Shown piece after piece: positions 47,111 to 58,404 of a stretch of DNA of 64,000 nucleotides (within the stretch, counting starts at the first letter, position 1; each line of letters opens with the position of its first letter). Location of the stretch: the NCBI GenBank assembly GCA_902729315.2, contig LR746272.1:7590827-7654826 (forward strand), given 5' to 3'. The notes below the pieces were generated by a model. The model saw nothing but the letters and a program-made list of their open reading frames with translations. It ran no database searches and had not been told where the DNA came from. A program made the translations under genes and the position numbers. Origin of the DNA: Spirodela intermedia. Its lineage: Eukaryota; Streptophyta; Magnoliopsida; Alismatales; Araceae.

Positions 47111-48087
47111 TGAACGTGGCTGCTGCTATCCTTGGACTATAACAAGAAAAGGAAGGAGTGATGAAGAAGGCTGAGCCTTGGAGAATTCTGGAGTTAGTTG
47201 TTTTCTGTTACCAGCCTTGTTCCTGCGGCCAAGTGCTCTGCTTCGAAGAAAACCTTGCTATCTTCTTTTGGCTAGCTGCACAAACCAGTAGCCTCTTCTT
47301 CTTGTAGGCGGCAACAACGGGAAGTTTCTATCTTCGGAGATCATAATGAGAGATGACTTGATACGTTGAAAGGTTGACTTTTCTTAAGCACCTAAGAATT
47401 CTATCCGAGAGGGAGGGTCTTAACGAGATATCTCTATGTATTCACTATTTGGCATGATTTTCAATGGATTTTCATTCATATAAGGAGGGTGCCCATGTGA
47501 TTATATTCCATCGATGGTTGCAGGAAAAATGCTAAATTTTTTCTCTTGATCTTTACTTATTATAAGTTGGTGAATCATGCGGGTACAGATCTAAATCGCT
47601 GACAATAATAGAAAGTTCTCTAAGCGATGAGCCCTGGAGGGGGAGGGGTTCTCAATGAGATGTCTCAAGGCGTTGACTTTGTTTCGCTCTTTTTTGTTTG
47701 GGTAGGGATTGTTGATTAAGAGGACGCGCTTATAGTCAAATCTTTTATGGACGACCGTGGGAAAGAGATTAAAGGCATCTCTAGTTGCTGCGTCCTAGAG
47801 ATCATTTAAGGACTTGGAGACGTTAACATTTAATCGTTGGAAAAACAGATACCAGAGTAGAAAGATGCCCCGGAGAGATCCAAATAAGCTCAGCTGCTAG
47901 CCACTAGTGCACACGGCGAGGGGTTTAATAATGGCCACGTTTAGGATCGCGCCTCCTACCTTATTATCTTATCACTGTGAGATTATCGTAGTTTTCCATA
48001 TATATCCTCCCCCATGGACTTGTGTGCTTCCATCTGGGTCCCACTGCCAGTACCCTCACCGCCGTTAAAAGCACGACCTTTACCCTG

Positions 48088-48171
<84 letters not shown>

Positions 48172-48211
48172 CTCCATCCCTCCAGGAGCATCGGGGGGTT
48201 GTTGTTCAGGA
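47111..48211. other. Intergenic region, poly(A) polymerase 3' UTR and RING promoter
   Basis: The first several hundred bases probably hold the poly(A) polymerase 3' UTR. An ATATATAT box at 47998-48005 and a long CT/CA microsatellite precede the RING gene. No other gene seen. Confidence 0.5.
48089..48170. repeat. Compound (CT)n(CA)n microsatellite in the RING gene leader
   Basis: About 18 CT units run directly into about 23 CA units, ending ~40 nt before the RING ATG. The block is alternating purine-pyrimidine in its CA half and polypyrimidine in its CT half. Confidence 0.95.
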
Positions 48212-48634
48212 ATGGGGTTGCGTAGTGACCTCAGGGACATCTCCGGCGACTCCATCCCGCTGATCCTGCTGGCGGCCACCGCCTGCTGGGTTTCCTCCCT
48301 GCGGGGCTTCTTATTGAGTGTCCTTCACACTTTCGGCCTCCACCGCGGAATCGGCCCCGCCATCGCCGGCCTCATCGTGCTAGCAGAGCAGCTGGTCGCC
48401 CGGCGGCCATTCTCTGATGGGTTCGACGGGGAGGAGTGCTCGGTGTGCTTGGAGGGCGTGAAGGAGGGTGAGAGGGTGCGGATGCTTCCCTGCTGCCGTC
48501 ACCTGTTCCACAGCCACTGTCTCGACCGCTGGTTCGGCCAGTGCAAGCGGAGCTGCCCCCTCTGCCGATCATCTCTGGTGCCCGAGAACCAGGTGATCGG
48601 CTCTGAGTTGGTTCATTGTCTTCATCCCAATTGA
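48212..48634 (+). CDS. RING-H2 finger protein, probable E3 ubiquitin ligase
   Basis: A single-exon 140-residue protein. The N-terminal half is hydrophobic (IPLILLAATACWVSSLRGFL, residues 15-34, and PAIAGLIVLAEQLVA, about 49-63), which suggests membrane anchoring. The RING-H2 finger spans residues 76-118 with all eight metal ligands: C76, C79 (CSVC), C95, H97, H100, C103, C115 and C118 (CPLC). The conserved Trp of E2-binding RING-H2 domains is at about residue 107 (LDRWF). Size and layout match the small XERICO/RHA-type plant ligases. Ubiquitin transfer is expected from the fold; the target is unknown. A hexamer run (CTGGCT) follows in the 3' flank at about 48654-48697. The start is the first ATG after the compound microsatellite. 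Confidence 0.9.
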   Translation: MGLRSDLRDISGDSIPLILLAATACWVSSLRGFLLSVLHTFGLHRGIGPAIAGLIVLAEQLVARRPFSDGFDGEECSVCLEGVKEGERVRMLPCCRHLFHSHCLDRWFGQCKRSCPLCRSSLVPENQVIGSELVHCLHPN

Positions 48635-49037
48635 CCTCTCTCTATCTCTCTCTCTGGATCTGGATCTGGCTCTGGCTCTGGCTCTGGCTCTGGGTTGCTC
48701 CCGTGTAATCGGCGCGGTAACCACTGAGAATAGTTGCTGTAAATGTTTTCAGATCTTGAGATTTTTCAGGTCTTTCATCTGCTCTCTTTTATCAGTTCGT
48801 AACTTTTTTTGAACTCATGGGCTTGGTTCATCAGGCAAAACCAACTCGCTTGTCTTCCTCATTGCACTGAACCCCACCATGGAATTGGGAAACTAAAAAT
48901 AAATCAAAGAGGGTGACCAAGCAAACGATTGGTTCTTCCGAACGAAAACGAGGTCAGGTTGACGTAGTCTCAAGACCACTTTTTTTTATAAACTGGATTT
49001 CTTCCGGTGTTCATATTGCGGCTGAGTACGTCGGCGT

Positions 49038-49318
49038 CATCCATGACATCACTCTGATGGGCGGCGCCCAAAACAACTCCGGGGCGGTCGCTGTCGGGAA
49101 ATAGGGAGTTATGGAAAGGGGAATCCGTGAGACCTGCGGGCCATAGAGCGGCCCCGGAGCTGGTCTTCTATATTTGTGTCAGAAAATCGGATTGCGTTGT
49201 GGAGACGCCATCAATGATGCTACTCTGATGGGCCGCTATTTGGCACGTCAAAGCGGACGATGCCGGTGATTGGGGAGTTGAAAGGGGCGTCCGTGAGACC
49301 TGCGGGCCGGAGAGCGGC
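49038..49318. repeat. Imperfect duplication, ~170-bp period
   Basis: ACTCTGATGGGC occurs at 49051 and 49222, and CCGTGAGACCTGCGGGCC at 49125 and 49291, each followed by AGAGCGGC. The sequence between these words is only partly alike (GGGAGTT, GAAAGGGG). Two diverged copies lie in tandem. Confidence 0.8.
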
Positions 49319-49447
49319 AGCTGGGGATGCCGCCTCAGCTTCCGCCTGATGTTGACCAGGATAAGGCGCTGCCGACATCAACCCAGAAGAGCAATCGTCC
49401 GGAAGGGGGTTACATAGATAGATAGATAATAGATAGAGAAAGAGACG

Positions 49448-49456
49448 GAGATAGAG

Positions 49457-49498
<42 letters not shown>
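49448..49498. repeat. GA microsatellite
   Basis: About 50 bp of pure GA, preceded by GATA-type repeats (about 49416-49447) and followed by a G-rich tract. Confidence 0.9.
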
Positions 49499-49504
<6 letters not shown>

Positions 49505-50860
49505 GGGCGGGAGCGAGGGAGAGGGGGGGAGAGTGGGAGACAGAACGTGTCGAGGATTCCTCCACACAAATGGTCGGCAACGGGTCGCATCGCAAGGCGG
49601 CGGTGCAAGAGGGCTGCTGTGAGCCATTCAGACTAGGGACTATTGAGGTCTTATTTGACGTGACAGGAACCGGAAATTAAAGATCAGTAATGTTTTTTTA
49701 TCCAAACGGGAGGCGGCAAACTAATATTCTCAATAACACATTTTTACCAAGGTGGAGTTACTTTTTAAAAAAAATACATTTTTGCACACATTTTATAAGA
49801 ATTAATTTCCATAATTATGAAAATAAGTAGAGGTATATACCAAAAATATCATTCTAAAAAACAAGTGTGGATGAGAACGCTTATCTCATAGTGACATGCA
49901 TGCAATTCTGGGGCAACCAAGGCGTGGAAGAAACTGTTAGACCCCAAACTGGTATCGGATAATACTCACAGGATCCTCTCACCCCACGTCGGGGAAATAA
50001 ACTGATGGATAAGGTGGCGCCCACATATCTCCGGAAACCAACCGAAGGCTAAGGAAGATCGTGAAGATGGGACGGGTGTGGTAGAAGTGAGCATTCGATT
50101 GTGGGTTCATCAAGATTATAAAGGTTGGCCGACCCTCGACGATGTGAGGGGAGGAAGTATCTAGGTAGTTCCCTAAGACAGCAGCGGCTGAAGGAGAGCG
50201 GGGGGCCCTCTCGAACGTCCCCACTGACTCTAGGGTTCTTCAGAGCCCAAGCTACTCTTTCTATTGTTTTATCTTCTATTTCCCATATTTCTGTTCCCAT
50301 TACCTATCCAGTTCTGGGTTCCCGTTATTCCTTCCTTGATTTACTGTCTTAAGGCCTTCAATTATCTTTTCAAAGATTGATTTACCCTAAGCTCAGGGGA
50401 AGGCTAACACTTGGAAGATCTCTAGCTGCTGTGGTTTTTATTAGTGTTATAAAAGCCAAATAACGGCAGAAAGGTTGATAGAATCGTGTGAATAAAGACA
50501 AAGGAAATCTCTAAAGAAAAATGTTCAACTAAAATAAACCTCTCAATGGGAGAGAGTTCATAATAGAACTAGAGAACAGACAACGAACTTTCTCAACAAT
50601 GGTTTGATTCATTCGCTTTGCTACACCGTTCTGCTGCAATATGTGTTAGATTATGAGATGTCTTAAGATGCTTTCAGATTTGCAAAAATTCTGAAATTAA
50701 TTTGAGTAATATTCCATCTCATTATTAGTTTGTAGAACTTTAATAGATTGACCAATTTGCTTCTCTATCATTAATTTCCATTCTTTAAAATGCTGAAGTG
50801 CCTCAGATTTATTCTTCAAAAAATAAACTCATACCTTTCTCGAGTAGTCATAAATGAAAG

Positions 50861-51485
50861 TCAAGATATATGAGGTTCTTCTATGTGACGGGACACTTGA
50901 CAGCCCTCCAAAATTCTAGTAGATTTGTGCTGGCTTATTAGAAAATTGAAACGAACTTGTTTTCTATACAAGCAATGTTCACATAATTGTAAACTACTTG
51001 ATTTCATTTCATCAAGTAGTCCACATTTACATAATTCAGCCATTCCTTGCTCGCCCATGTGTCCTAGCTACATATGTCATAATTTAGTAGTATTTTCTAC
51101 AGAATGTGATGAGTTAGCCAAAGCCACATCATATGTAATAGTATTACCTTTGAGAACATATAAATTTTTCATCTTTTGATGACCTTTTAATATAATTAAA
51201 GAGTCTTTGCAAACTTTTAAGAATATCTCCTCTGATAAATTTGTATCCCTGAGAATCCAATATGCTGAGAGATATAAGATTTCTTTTCAGCTCAAAGATG
51301 TATCTGACATTGCTCAAAGTATGAAATTTATCATCAAACATTTTTATGGGAACATTCTCAATACCCTCAACTTTGCAAGATGAGTTATTTTCTATCAAAA
51401 CGACATCGATGACAGATGAAACAGGCGAAGTAAATGCTTCTCGATTGAAGCATATGTGAAAGGTACAAGTAGAATCCAAAACCAA
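50861..51485 (-). pseudogene. Copia protease/pre-integrase remnant
   Basis: Contains LDSTCTFHICFNREAF (the protease active-site region DSG/DSA is degraded to DST), then LSNVRYIFELKRNLISLSIL and, after a frame break, GHMGEQGMAELCKCGLL and QLCEHCLYRKQVRFNF (the zinc-binding region of integrase). It is clearly non-functional. Confidence 0.8.
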
Positions 51486-51742
51486 TCTCTTGATGCATTT
51501 GATTCACATTCTGTCACGACAAGAATTTTTCCAGAATCAAGAGATGAGGTTATATTTGTGGCAGGTTGATTAGGCGAGGAAGGTTGATTTGTACCAAAGG
51601 TTTCCCTCTTGAACTTGTTTTGAAGCTTGTAACATTCTTATGTAATGTGACTCTTCTTCTTGCAATAATTGTAAGTTTTGTCAAGATGAGGTGACTTAGA
51701 TCGACCTTTTGAAGTATTTTTCTTTCTCTCAAGATCACCTCC

Positions 51743-52345
51743 TCAAATGACAACGCCTTCAGCTTGAGACGACGTAGCCGTCTCCAAGAACTTGCTCATG
51801 TTTTTCTTGGATGAGAGAGCTTCATAAATAGTCGCAAGGGATAGACCTTCGGACCCATAAAATAGAATATCCCGAAAGCCCAAAAAGGATGGTGATAGAG
51901 ACATAAGAAGTAGAGAGCAAAGATCCTCGTCATTTAACATATTTACATCAAGAGCTTCAAGTTCTGCCATAATATCCTTAAAAGCGGCTAAATGGGATTC
52001 CAAAGAAGTACCTTTCATCATATGTAGACCAAATAGTCGTTGTTTGGCGAGATTCCGTCGGGTGACGATTTTAGCTACATATCTCCTCAAACCTTGACCA
52101 TAACTTGTGAGCTTTTGTCTCTTTTTGAACATCCTGAAGGATACCATTTGAGATATGACGTTATATTTGAGTTAGAGCTTTTTGATTTATCATTTTCATC
52201 TGATCCTCAATCCATGAAATATGCATCGTTGGAGAAACAGCATCCTCAAGATCTAGTTGTGTAAGAACTGACTTCATCTTGACTTGCCATAGCATGAAGT
52301 TTGTCTTCTTATCGAGTTGATGAAGTTTCACCTTTGTCGATGCCA
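51743..52345 (-). pseudogene. Copia gag remnant
   Basis: The frame starts STKVKLHQLDKKTNFMLWQV and, after at least one frame change near 52150, resumes with RYVAKIVTRRNLAKQRLFGL, then SLESHLAAFKDIMAELEALD and DEDLCSLLLMSLSPSFLGFR. These are the usual landmarks of copia gag (UBN2 type). It cannot make an intact Gag. Confidence 0.8.
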
Positions 52346-52515
52346 TTCCGCGAAGTAGCTTTGATACTAATTTGTTACAAAAGCTAAATAACATCAGAAA
52401 TGTTGACAGAAGCATACGAACAAAGACAAAAGGAATCTCTAAAGAAAAATACTTGACTAAAATAAACCTTTAAATGAGAGAGAGTTCACAATAGGACTAG
52501 AGAACATACAACGAA

Positions 52516-53777
52516 AGTGAAATGCAGAACAAGATCAAGAAATAAGAAGAGAAAAAAATGGCAATGCCGATTCGTGTGCCTTCTACCCTATTTGTAACTG
52601 TCATGATCAGCGTCAAAGAAGAAAACTTCATGTCCTTTGTTCTAATGATAGCGCTTTATAGGAAACGGTCAAATTTGACCAAGTTTAATAGTTAACGATT
52701 TATTTACTTGATTCCTTCAGAAAGAGTCGTGCCTTAGACTAAAATCATTATGGCCTGGACTGCTGTTTCCCGTAGCCTCCCCCCTCCTCTCTCGAGTGAT
52801 GGATGGTGGGTTGGGCGACTCTTGGTACTTCACAAGGCAGAACGAGAGAGATTGTGCCGGATTAGCATCTTAGCAATAGAATTTGGGATTTCACCAAACG
52901 GGCTTCTCATTAAAATACAACACTGTAGACATAAAAGAGAACCCTCAATCAAGTGAACTCTGACCGGTGAGATAGACACAAGAAACCATGAATCTGGTTT
53001 GACTTGTGAGATAGAAGGGACGGTGGGTGGGCCACGTATGAGATATGGCGTTGGGCAGATTTGATCAGATATCTAGAGAAAGCCTTTATTGGATGAACAT
53101 TGATGATTGAAAAATTAGAGAGCTAGTGAAATGTTAGCCAAGAAACAAGAGCTTTAAAGGCTTTCTGGCACTGTCCTATGAAATAACCACTTTACCGTTC
53201 CTACCCTATATGAGCGACATTGGTAACTGTGGTAGATCACGCAAAGGAAGAGTATGACTTGGTAAATTATAGATTCTACGCTACAGCAAATTTGTGCTTG
53301 GACAGTGAAGTCGCCTTGCTTATTGCCGCTGTACACGTCTCTTGTTCACTTCTGGCATTTTTACTCCACGTTCTTCCACCACTATTTAAATTCCAAGTTA
53401 GAAGAGTCAGACGTGATTGTTCGCGTAGATGAGGAAAGAAGCACAACTACGTCGGTTGGTAAGTGATGGAATACCCGTTCTATGGAGTGGGAAGATACTG
53501 CGATGAAAGATGGAGGGCGAGCACATAAGAAGAGTGTCATATTTAGGAGACGTATTCGTGTCCGAGAGCGTATTTGATGACAACTATTTATTTCAGGGCT
53601 CGCCCGGAGATTACAATAAAGATATTAAAACCATACAGAGGTGCTCCACTGAGGGATAGGCAGCGGGGAGCGCATCTCCAAAGTACTATAGAGTAGTCGT
53701 GTTTCCTCCAAGTTCCTTTGTATAGCAAGAGGGACCCTGGAAACTCCTATCAAGGCTCCATTTCGGGCAAGCTCCAT
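52516..53777. other. Intergenic region right of the copia remnant
   Basis: The first part may be the rest of the upper LTR, whose outer edge could not be fixed. The remainder is mixed-composition DNA with no conserved frame. Confidence 0.45.
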
Positions 53778-54503
53778 CTAGAACCGGGGCGGATGGTGAG
53801 AAACTCCCTTCAGCGGAGGCCTGTACGGGTGACGCTGCGGTCCGGAGGGCTCGACGTGTCTTGGCGGCGGCGGTGGCGGGGGATCGAATAAGCCAGAAGA
53901 AGGTGGCAGGGGAGGACCAAGAAGACCATGATGAATATATTCACGAGCAGGCGGAGGAGGTGCGCCAGGCGGTGCCTGCGGTGGCGCGGGGATATCAAAT
54001 GGGGAGGAAGAACGCGGCGGAGGAGGGCCAGGAGGAGAAATGTTGTGGGGACTACGCACAGGAGCTGCGTCAGACGGCCCCCGCTGTGGTCCAAGATCGA
54101 ACAGGCGGCGGGGAGGAGGAGAAGGTAGCGACGGAGGGCCAGGAGGAGGAGGAGAAGGGAAAGTGGGGATGCTCAGTGGAGCTCCGCGGGGCGGCCCAGG
54201 AGGGCCTGGGGGTGGAGGGCCAGGAGGACCCGGAGGAGGGGGGGGAGGCGGCGAAAGTGCACCAGGGGGTCCTAGTGGTGGTGCGGGGAGATCCAATGGG
54301 CGTGGCGGTGGTGGGCCAGGAGGACCCGGAGGAGGAGGGGGAGGCGGCGAACGTGCATCGGGGGACCCTGGTGGTGGTGCGGGGAGATCCAATGGGCGTG
54401 GCGGCGGAGGGCTAGGAGGACTCAGAGAAGGGCGAGGAAGGGAGCAGCGCGGAGGATGTTCTCCAGGCGGCTCCGGCGGTGGCGGGTGTGGTCGCTGGGT
54501 CAT
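53778..54503 (-). CDS. Proline-rich open frame, 241 residues (uncertain gene)
   Basis: The frame begins MTQRPHPPPPEPPGEHPPRC in a good context (CCAACATGA) and ends HHPPRF-stop. It is about half Pro, with polyproline runs such as SPPPPPPPGPPGPPPPRPLD, and has no signal peptide or transmembrane segment. Residues ~36-100 contain two copies of a 32-residue unit (PRPLDLPAP...), encoded by a 96-bp tandem repeat (GATCC words at 54290 and 54386). TTCATAAAAC about 70 nt upstream could be a weak TATA box. The strand is GC-biased, so long frames also exist on the plus strand (Gly-rich, to 54630) and could be shadows or the reverse. No known domain. Formin FH1-like and extensin-like composition is seen, but neither family's other features. 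Confidence 0.4.
   Translation of the reverse strand: MTQRPHPPPPEPPGEHPPRCSLPRPSLSPPSPPPPRPLDLPAPPPGSPDARSPPPPPPPGPPGPPPPRPLDLPAPPLGPPGALSPPPPPPPGPPGPPPPGPPGPPRGAPLSIPTFPSPPPPGPPSLPSPPPRRLFDLGPQRGPSDAAPVRSPHNISPPGPPPPRSSSPFDIPAPPQAPPGAPPPPAREYIHHGLLGPPLPPSSGLFDPPPPPPPRHVEPSGPQRHPYRPPLKGVSHHPPRF
54240..54425. repeat. 96-bp in-frame tandem repeat in the proline-rich frame
   Basis: The block from GGGGGAGGCGGCGAA to the GGCGTGGCGG word occurs twice with a period of 96 bp and few differences. The period is a multiple of three, so the proline-rich frame is kept. Confidence 0.9.
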
Positions 54504-57500
54504 GTTGGCGAAGGATGGATGTTTCTACGAGTTCTGGTGTCTGGTTTGGAGGCATGTTGTCGAGGCGAAGCCGGCGTTTTATGAAGGATTGAGGAAGGTT
54601 GTAGAAGACGAAGAATGGGCGTTGGATTGACTCGCAGGTGGAAGCGGCGGTGCAGGATGGTACGGCAAACCGACCATATTTTCATATCGATCTTGTTGCT
54701 TCAGTATTAAGTTGTCTTCGCTTCTAGTTTAATTTGTTGAAAAAAAATAAAAAATTGAAAAAGTCCGCCCATTCTCCAATTTCTTTATGTTTGATGAAAA
54801 TGATAAGAGGATGGTTATAATATGGTTGTACATGTTTCAGGGCATTTACGAACCAAATTATCCATACCTGACGCTATTTATTTAATTTTTTTTCCCCTTG
54901 CAGTTTATTTCTGTAAGCAGGCTCAAGATGGGTCAGTTTTGCTTTCGGAGCCACCGAGCCGTTAAATCAATGAAGTAATTTATATCTTGCCAAGGAGATA
55001 TTTCTTTCTACTTGCACCACGGTTTAATTCTCCAGATGTTGGAAATGTTTGGCCAAAATCCTCAATTCACTCTTCTAGGAATAGCTCATCCGAAATCTTA
55101 TGGAAGGAGATATATTTATATATATCACGGCTGTACATTCTCACCTAATTAATTGTGTAGGAGGTCAATAAAATAAGTCAAATGTAGGCCATACATCAAT
55201 AAATAAAACATTATAAATATAAATCATAAAGTAAAAATCCAATCTTAAATGATTATCCGTATTATAGCCACATGGTAAAGTGCCCAAACTAGGACTTGAC
55301 GTCGCCTATGACATTGTTGGATATAATATTTTGGTAGGGGTAAAATAGACCTAGTCTTTTGTGATGTTGAATAGTTGTTGAACTAGTGTATTTTTGCCTT
55401 AGTTTCAAAATTATTCTAAATACTTTGGTTTTTATGAATGTGATTCTTAATAGAATGAGCACCAAACATGATAGATTTTTTTGAAGCATAGAAGCTTTAA
55501 CATTGAAAAATAATTGGCAAAAATGTGTCCAAATGCCATATTTAGGTTCATACCCACTTAAGAAGAAAAACTAAGTATTTGCCTTTGACTTGAATGTTCC
55601 GTGTTTATTAAATTTGTGGGGATATGCATATGTTGGATTGAGTAGGTCCCAATCACGATGTTCTTGGAACTTCCTTGGTAGGATTCTGAAGTCTCAATGG
55701 TTGACTTGTTTCAGTCTTTTATCTACTTGTCCTGAGACGAACTCAAAGAAGACAATATTTTCCCTCTCATCTAATATAAATATTGTTTGAAAAATATTAA
55801 TAAATTAAATTATCTGATTCAAAGCCAATAAACGAAGTGAAGTACACATGTATTTAACCATGAAATTTAATACTAGACTATTGTAAGAAAGTAGTCTATA
55901 ATGTTGACATAAACAGATGAGCATAAAGTTTCACTTATTTTATTTTAACAAAGCGTAACTGAGGAAGAAACAATATACAAGTCCCTAGAGGATATCCCTT
56001 CCTGATCGCCACACCTTATTCAATCCTTAAATCTCGGACAAGATGATTAAGGTGCTTGGCATTTTATTTTACCCTCTGGGTTTAAGAAGATTTACGCGCT
56101 ACCCAACGCAGCAGAGCCTTTCTGCCGAGACGGAGGGTGAGAAGGTGGGGGGCGTATGCCGAGGCGGCAAAGGCCGAGCAGGTGAGAAACCTTGTCACGT
56201 GGAGACGGTGGGTGAGCCATCCTCTGAGGCGAAGGGAGGGCAGACATGACCTCTCTTTATAAGTGCAGCAGCCGAAATGTATGCGCCTGTGAAAGGCCTC
56301 ACGTTTCGAAGTGGCAGGCATATTTCTGACCAGGGTAATGGATAAACGCATGGAGGGTAAAGTTTAGGGGGCATGGTCGATCAGATATAAGAAATATATT
56401 TCGCGGGAGGGATGATGAAGTATGCAGAGTAAGCTAAAGTTTCTGCTGTTAGGTTCCTCGGACATTAATTAATACTGTATAAGTTCGCCTGATCCTCATA
56501 TCAAAAGTAATCTTCTCACTATATTTTACTCGAGAATTTTGAACCAATCACCCCATTATTCGCGATTTCAGTACACGAACGGCCTCTGCCATCTTTCCGG
56601 GAAACCATTCAATTCGTCTCTTGGGATGAAGTCATCCTTTGTAATGTCTGTACACTCACATAAAGAGCTTCTACTGAGACGTCATGTCAAAGTTTCTGAT
56701 AGCCGGTAAAATACGTGAGAAATCCCAAGGCAGTGGCAGCTGCTAGAAACCTTGGTCAGGTATTTTTCGTAATTTCGTGTGCCTGGAGTCAATTCCTTCA
56801 CCATGAATCATACGAAAATAACGATGGAGGTTGAGGAGATCGGCAATTTCAGCCTTACAAGACTCGGTGAACTGAGAAATAAAAAAAGGAAACGAAACGA
56901 AACGAAGGGACCTTTGAAAGAATAGCCTGTAAAGCTCGTAAGTGCTCATAATTCCTCATCTGACTTGGTCTTCTCGAAGATAAGGAAAGGTATACAAGGT
57001 TGAATTAGGAATCATCCCATGTGAGCCATTTGAGCATCTTCTTTCGCTTTTATCGCATGCATTGGTAACATTAATACGCACATATGTGTTGCTCTTTTTG
57101 ATATGCATTCATCATTCATTAATAAGGGGCACATGAGTTTTGGGTTCAATGATAAGTTTATTTACTTCAGAACTCCTTTCTCATGGAGCTTTAAGATGAC
57201 GAGAGTTTTTATCCGAAACTTGGAAATAGGATATGACATTTGTGTGAAATACAGAAAGTTGTGCGTAGAAAATTGTGGAACTTTTATTTTTAACATATGG
57301 AATAAGACGTATTGTTGTAATTGTTAGCATTTTGTGCAGTATCAAATACCATTAATAAATCAAATGAAGCATATCTTGTGTGGTTAGAGTCTTGCCTTCG
57401 TCATACAACACAATTGTACCTCATTATTCGACGTAAAACTATGACTATGCGAAGAACAGATGGACATGGCTCCGGTTTGTCTGATCTTCTTCTCTATAGA

Positions 57501-57998
57501 AAAGTCGTAGTCATCAATGCGTTATTACAAGTATCATATTCACGTTACGCAATATTTAATGATCTAGCATAAAATATTATGCTAGATTATAAAATAGTGC
57601 CCAGAACTCTTGGATAATGCTTGATTATTTTATTTTAGACTAGGAAAATCAGAAGCATTGTCGATAATTTATTGAAAAAAAGTAGTAGAACGCAATATGA
57701 GATGAGTACTAAATCATCGATTTTGGTTTGTCAGCAACGTTGGTTTCTAACGGAAAAGTTCCGTCTCGCTTGACGATCCTCCATCCGGTTTATATTAATA
57801 TTTCAAACCCCTTTAAGGTCACTTGCCAGCAACATGACGCATATAACCCAACTAAAATAACCTTAATTTTTTCCAGTCAACATTTATTCATTAACACAAG
57901 AGGTACGACATAAGCTGAATAAAAGGCGTAGCACAAGCACATCTGTAGGCGTAGTACCAGATACGACCTCTGGCTATTGTTTATGGCGCTGAAGTCTC
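54504..57998. other. Gene-poor region
   Basis: Mostly AT-rich. A GC-rich island at 56.09-56.25 kb on the minus strand has a small Pro-rich frame (56092-56247, 51 codons, starting MSALPSPQR) with TATAAAG just upstream (about 56257-56263). Nothing else shows family resemblance. Confidence 0.45.
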
Positions 57999-58205
57999 TC
58001 ACCGGGGCGGCGGAGGGTACACGTACCTGCGCGGAGCATCATAGTGAGGGTTCCGCGGACGGAGCGGCGGCTGCGTCGACTGTGGAGGGCGGGTGGTTCC
58101 GTACGGCCGCAGCGGAGGGGGCGGTGGTTGTGATCCGGTCGGGTTCCTTGGCGCCGATGTCGGCGGGTCATATGTATACTTCTTCGTCTTTCTCCGGGGC
58201 GGCAT
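57999..58205 (-). CDS. Short proline/tyrosine-rich open frame (uncertain gene)
   Basis: From ATG 58205 the frame reads MPPRRKTKKYTYDPPTSAPR and continues through GSQPPPPPLRPYGTTRPPQS to RRYVYPPPPR-stop (68 residues). The same frame is open up to an ATG at 58319 (106 residues), but the start at 58205 fits the composition better. No signal peptide in either version. It resembles the frame at 53778-54503 only in being Pro-rich. It could also be an exon of a longer gene. Confidence 0.3.
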   Translation of the reverse strand: MPPRRKTKKYTYDPPTSAPRNPTGSQPPPPPLRPYGTTRPPQSTQPPLRPRNPHYDAPRRYVYPPPPR

Positions 58206-58404
58206 TGGTTGAGGGCGAAAGGCAAGGGGCAGGGGACGAGAGGGAGGAAGACGACTACTCACCAGAAGCTCGCAGGAGTGGAGTTCGCTGGGAATGATGT
58301 TACCCAGTTTTATAACCAAAGCCGGGAGGATGGCCGCGGTCTACTTTGTTCAGAGACTTCTTTGATACCAGAAGCCTCCATACTAGGGAATGGAGTTCAA
58401 AGTG

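Larger units (their letters stand above)
48635..50444. other. Intergenic region with duplicated block and GA microsatellite
   Basis: Contains the RING 3' UTR, an imperfectly duplicated block (49038-49318), a GA microsatellite at 49448-49498, then AT-rich and mixed DNA to the copia remnant. Open frames across the microsatellite are repeat artefacts. No recognisable gene. Confidence 0.55.
50445..52515 (-). mobile_element. Internally deleted Ty1/copia LTR retrotransposon
   Basis: Read on the minus strand, the order is LTR, primer-binding site, gag, protease, part of integrase, then LTR. Two ~140-bp direct repeats (50445-50590 and 52373-52515) end in ...TAACA. Next to the upper one, TAGTATCAAAGC (about 52360-52371) resembles the initiator-Met primer site TGGTATCAGAGC. 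Gag begins near 52345 (STKVKLHQLDKKTNFMLWQV). The protease region has WILDSACTFHIC-like sequence around 51480. A pre-integrase block (GHMGEQGMAELCKCGLLDE) lies at about 51058. The integrase word LQQNGVAKRMNQTI at 50599-50641 runs straight into the lower LTR, so the rest of integrase, reverse transcriptase and RNase H are missing. Several stops and frameshifts break the frames. No matching target-site duplication was found. Confidence 0.88.

Noticed and set aside
49220-49627. Minus-strand frame of 135 codons across the GA microsatellite
   Set aside because: Kept open by the microsatellite (Leu-Ser repeats); no conserved sequence on either side.
54040-54630. Plus-strand Gly-rich open frame of 196 codons
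   Set aside because: It overlaps the Pro-rich minus frame and is a product of the same GC-biased repeat. Its tail is open by chance and no motif supports it.
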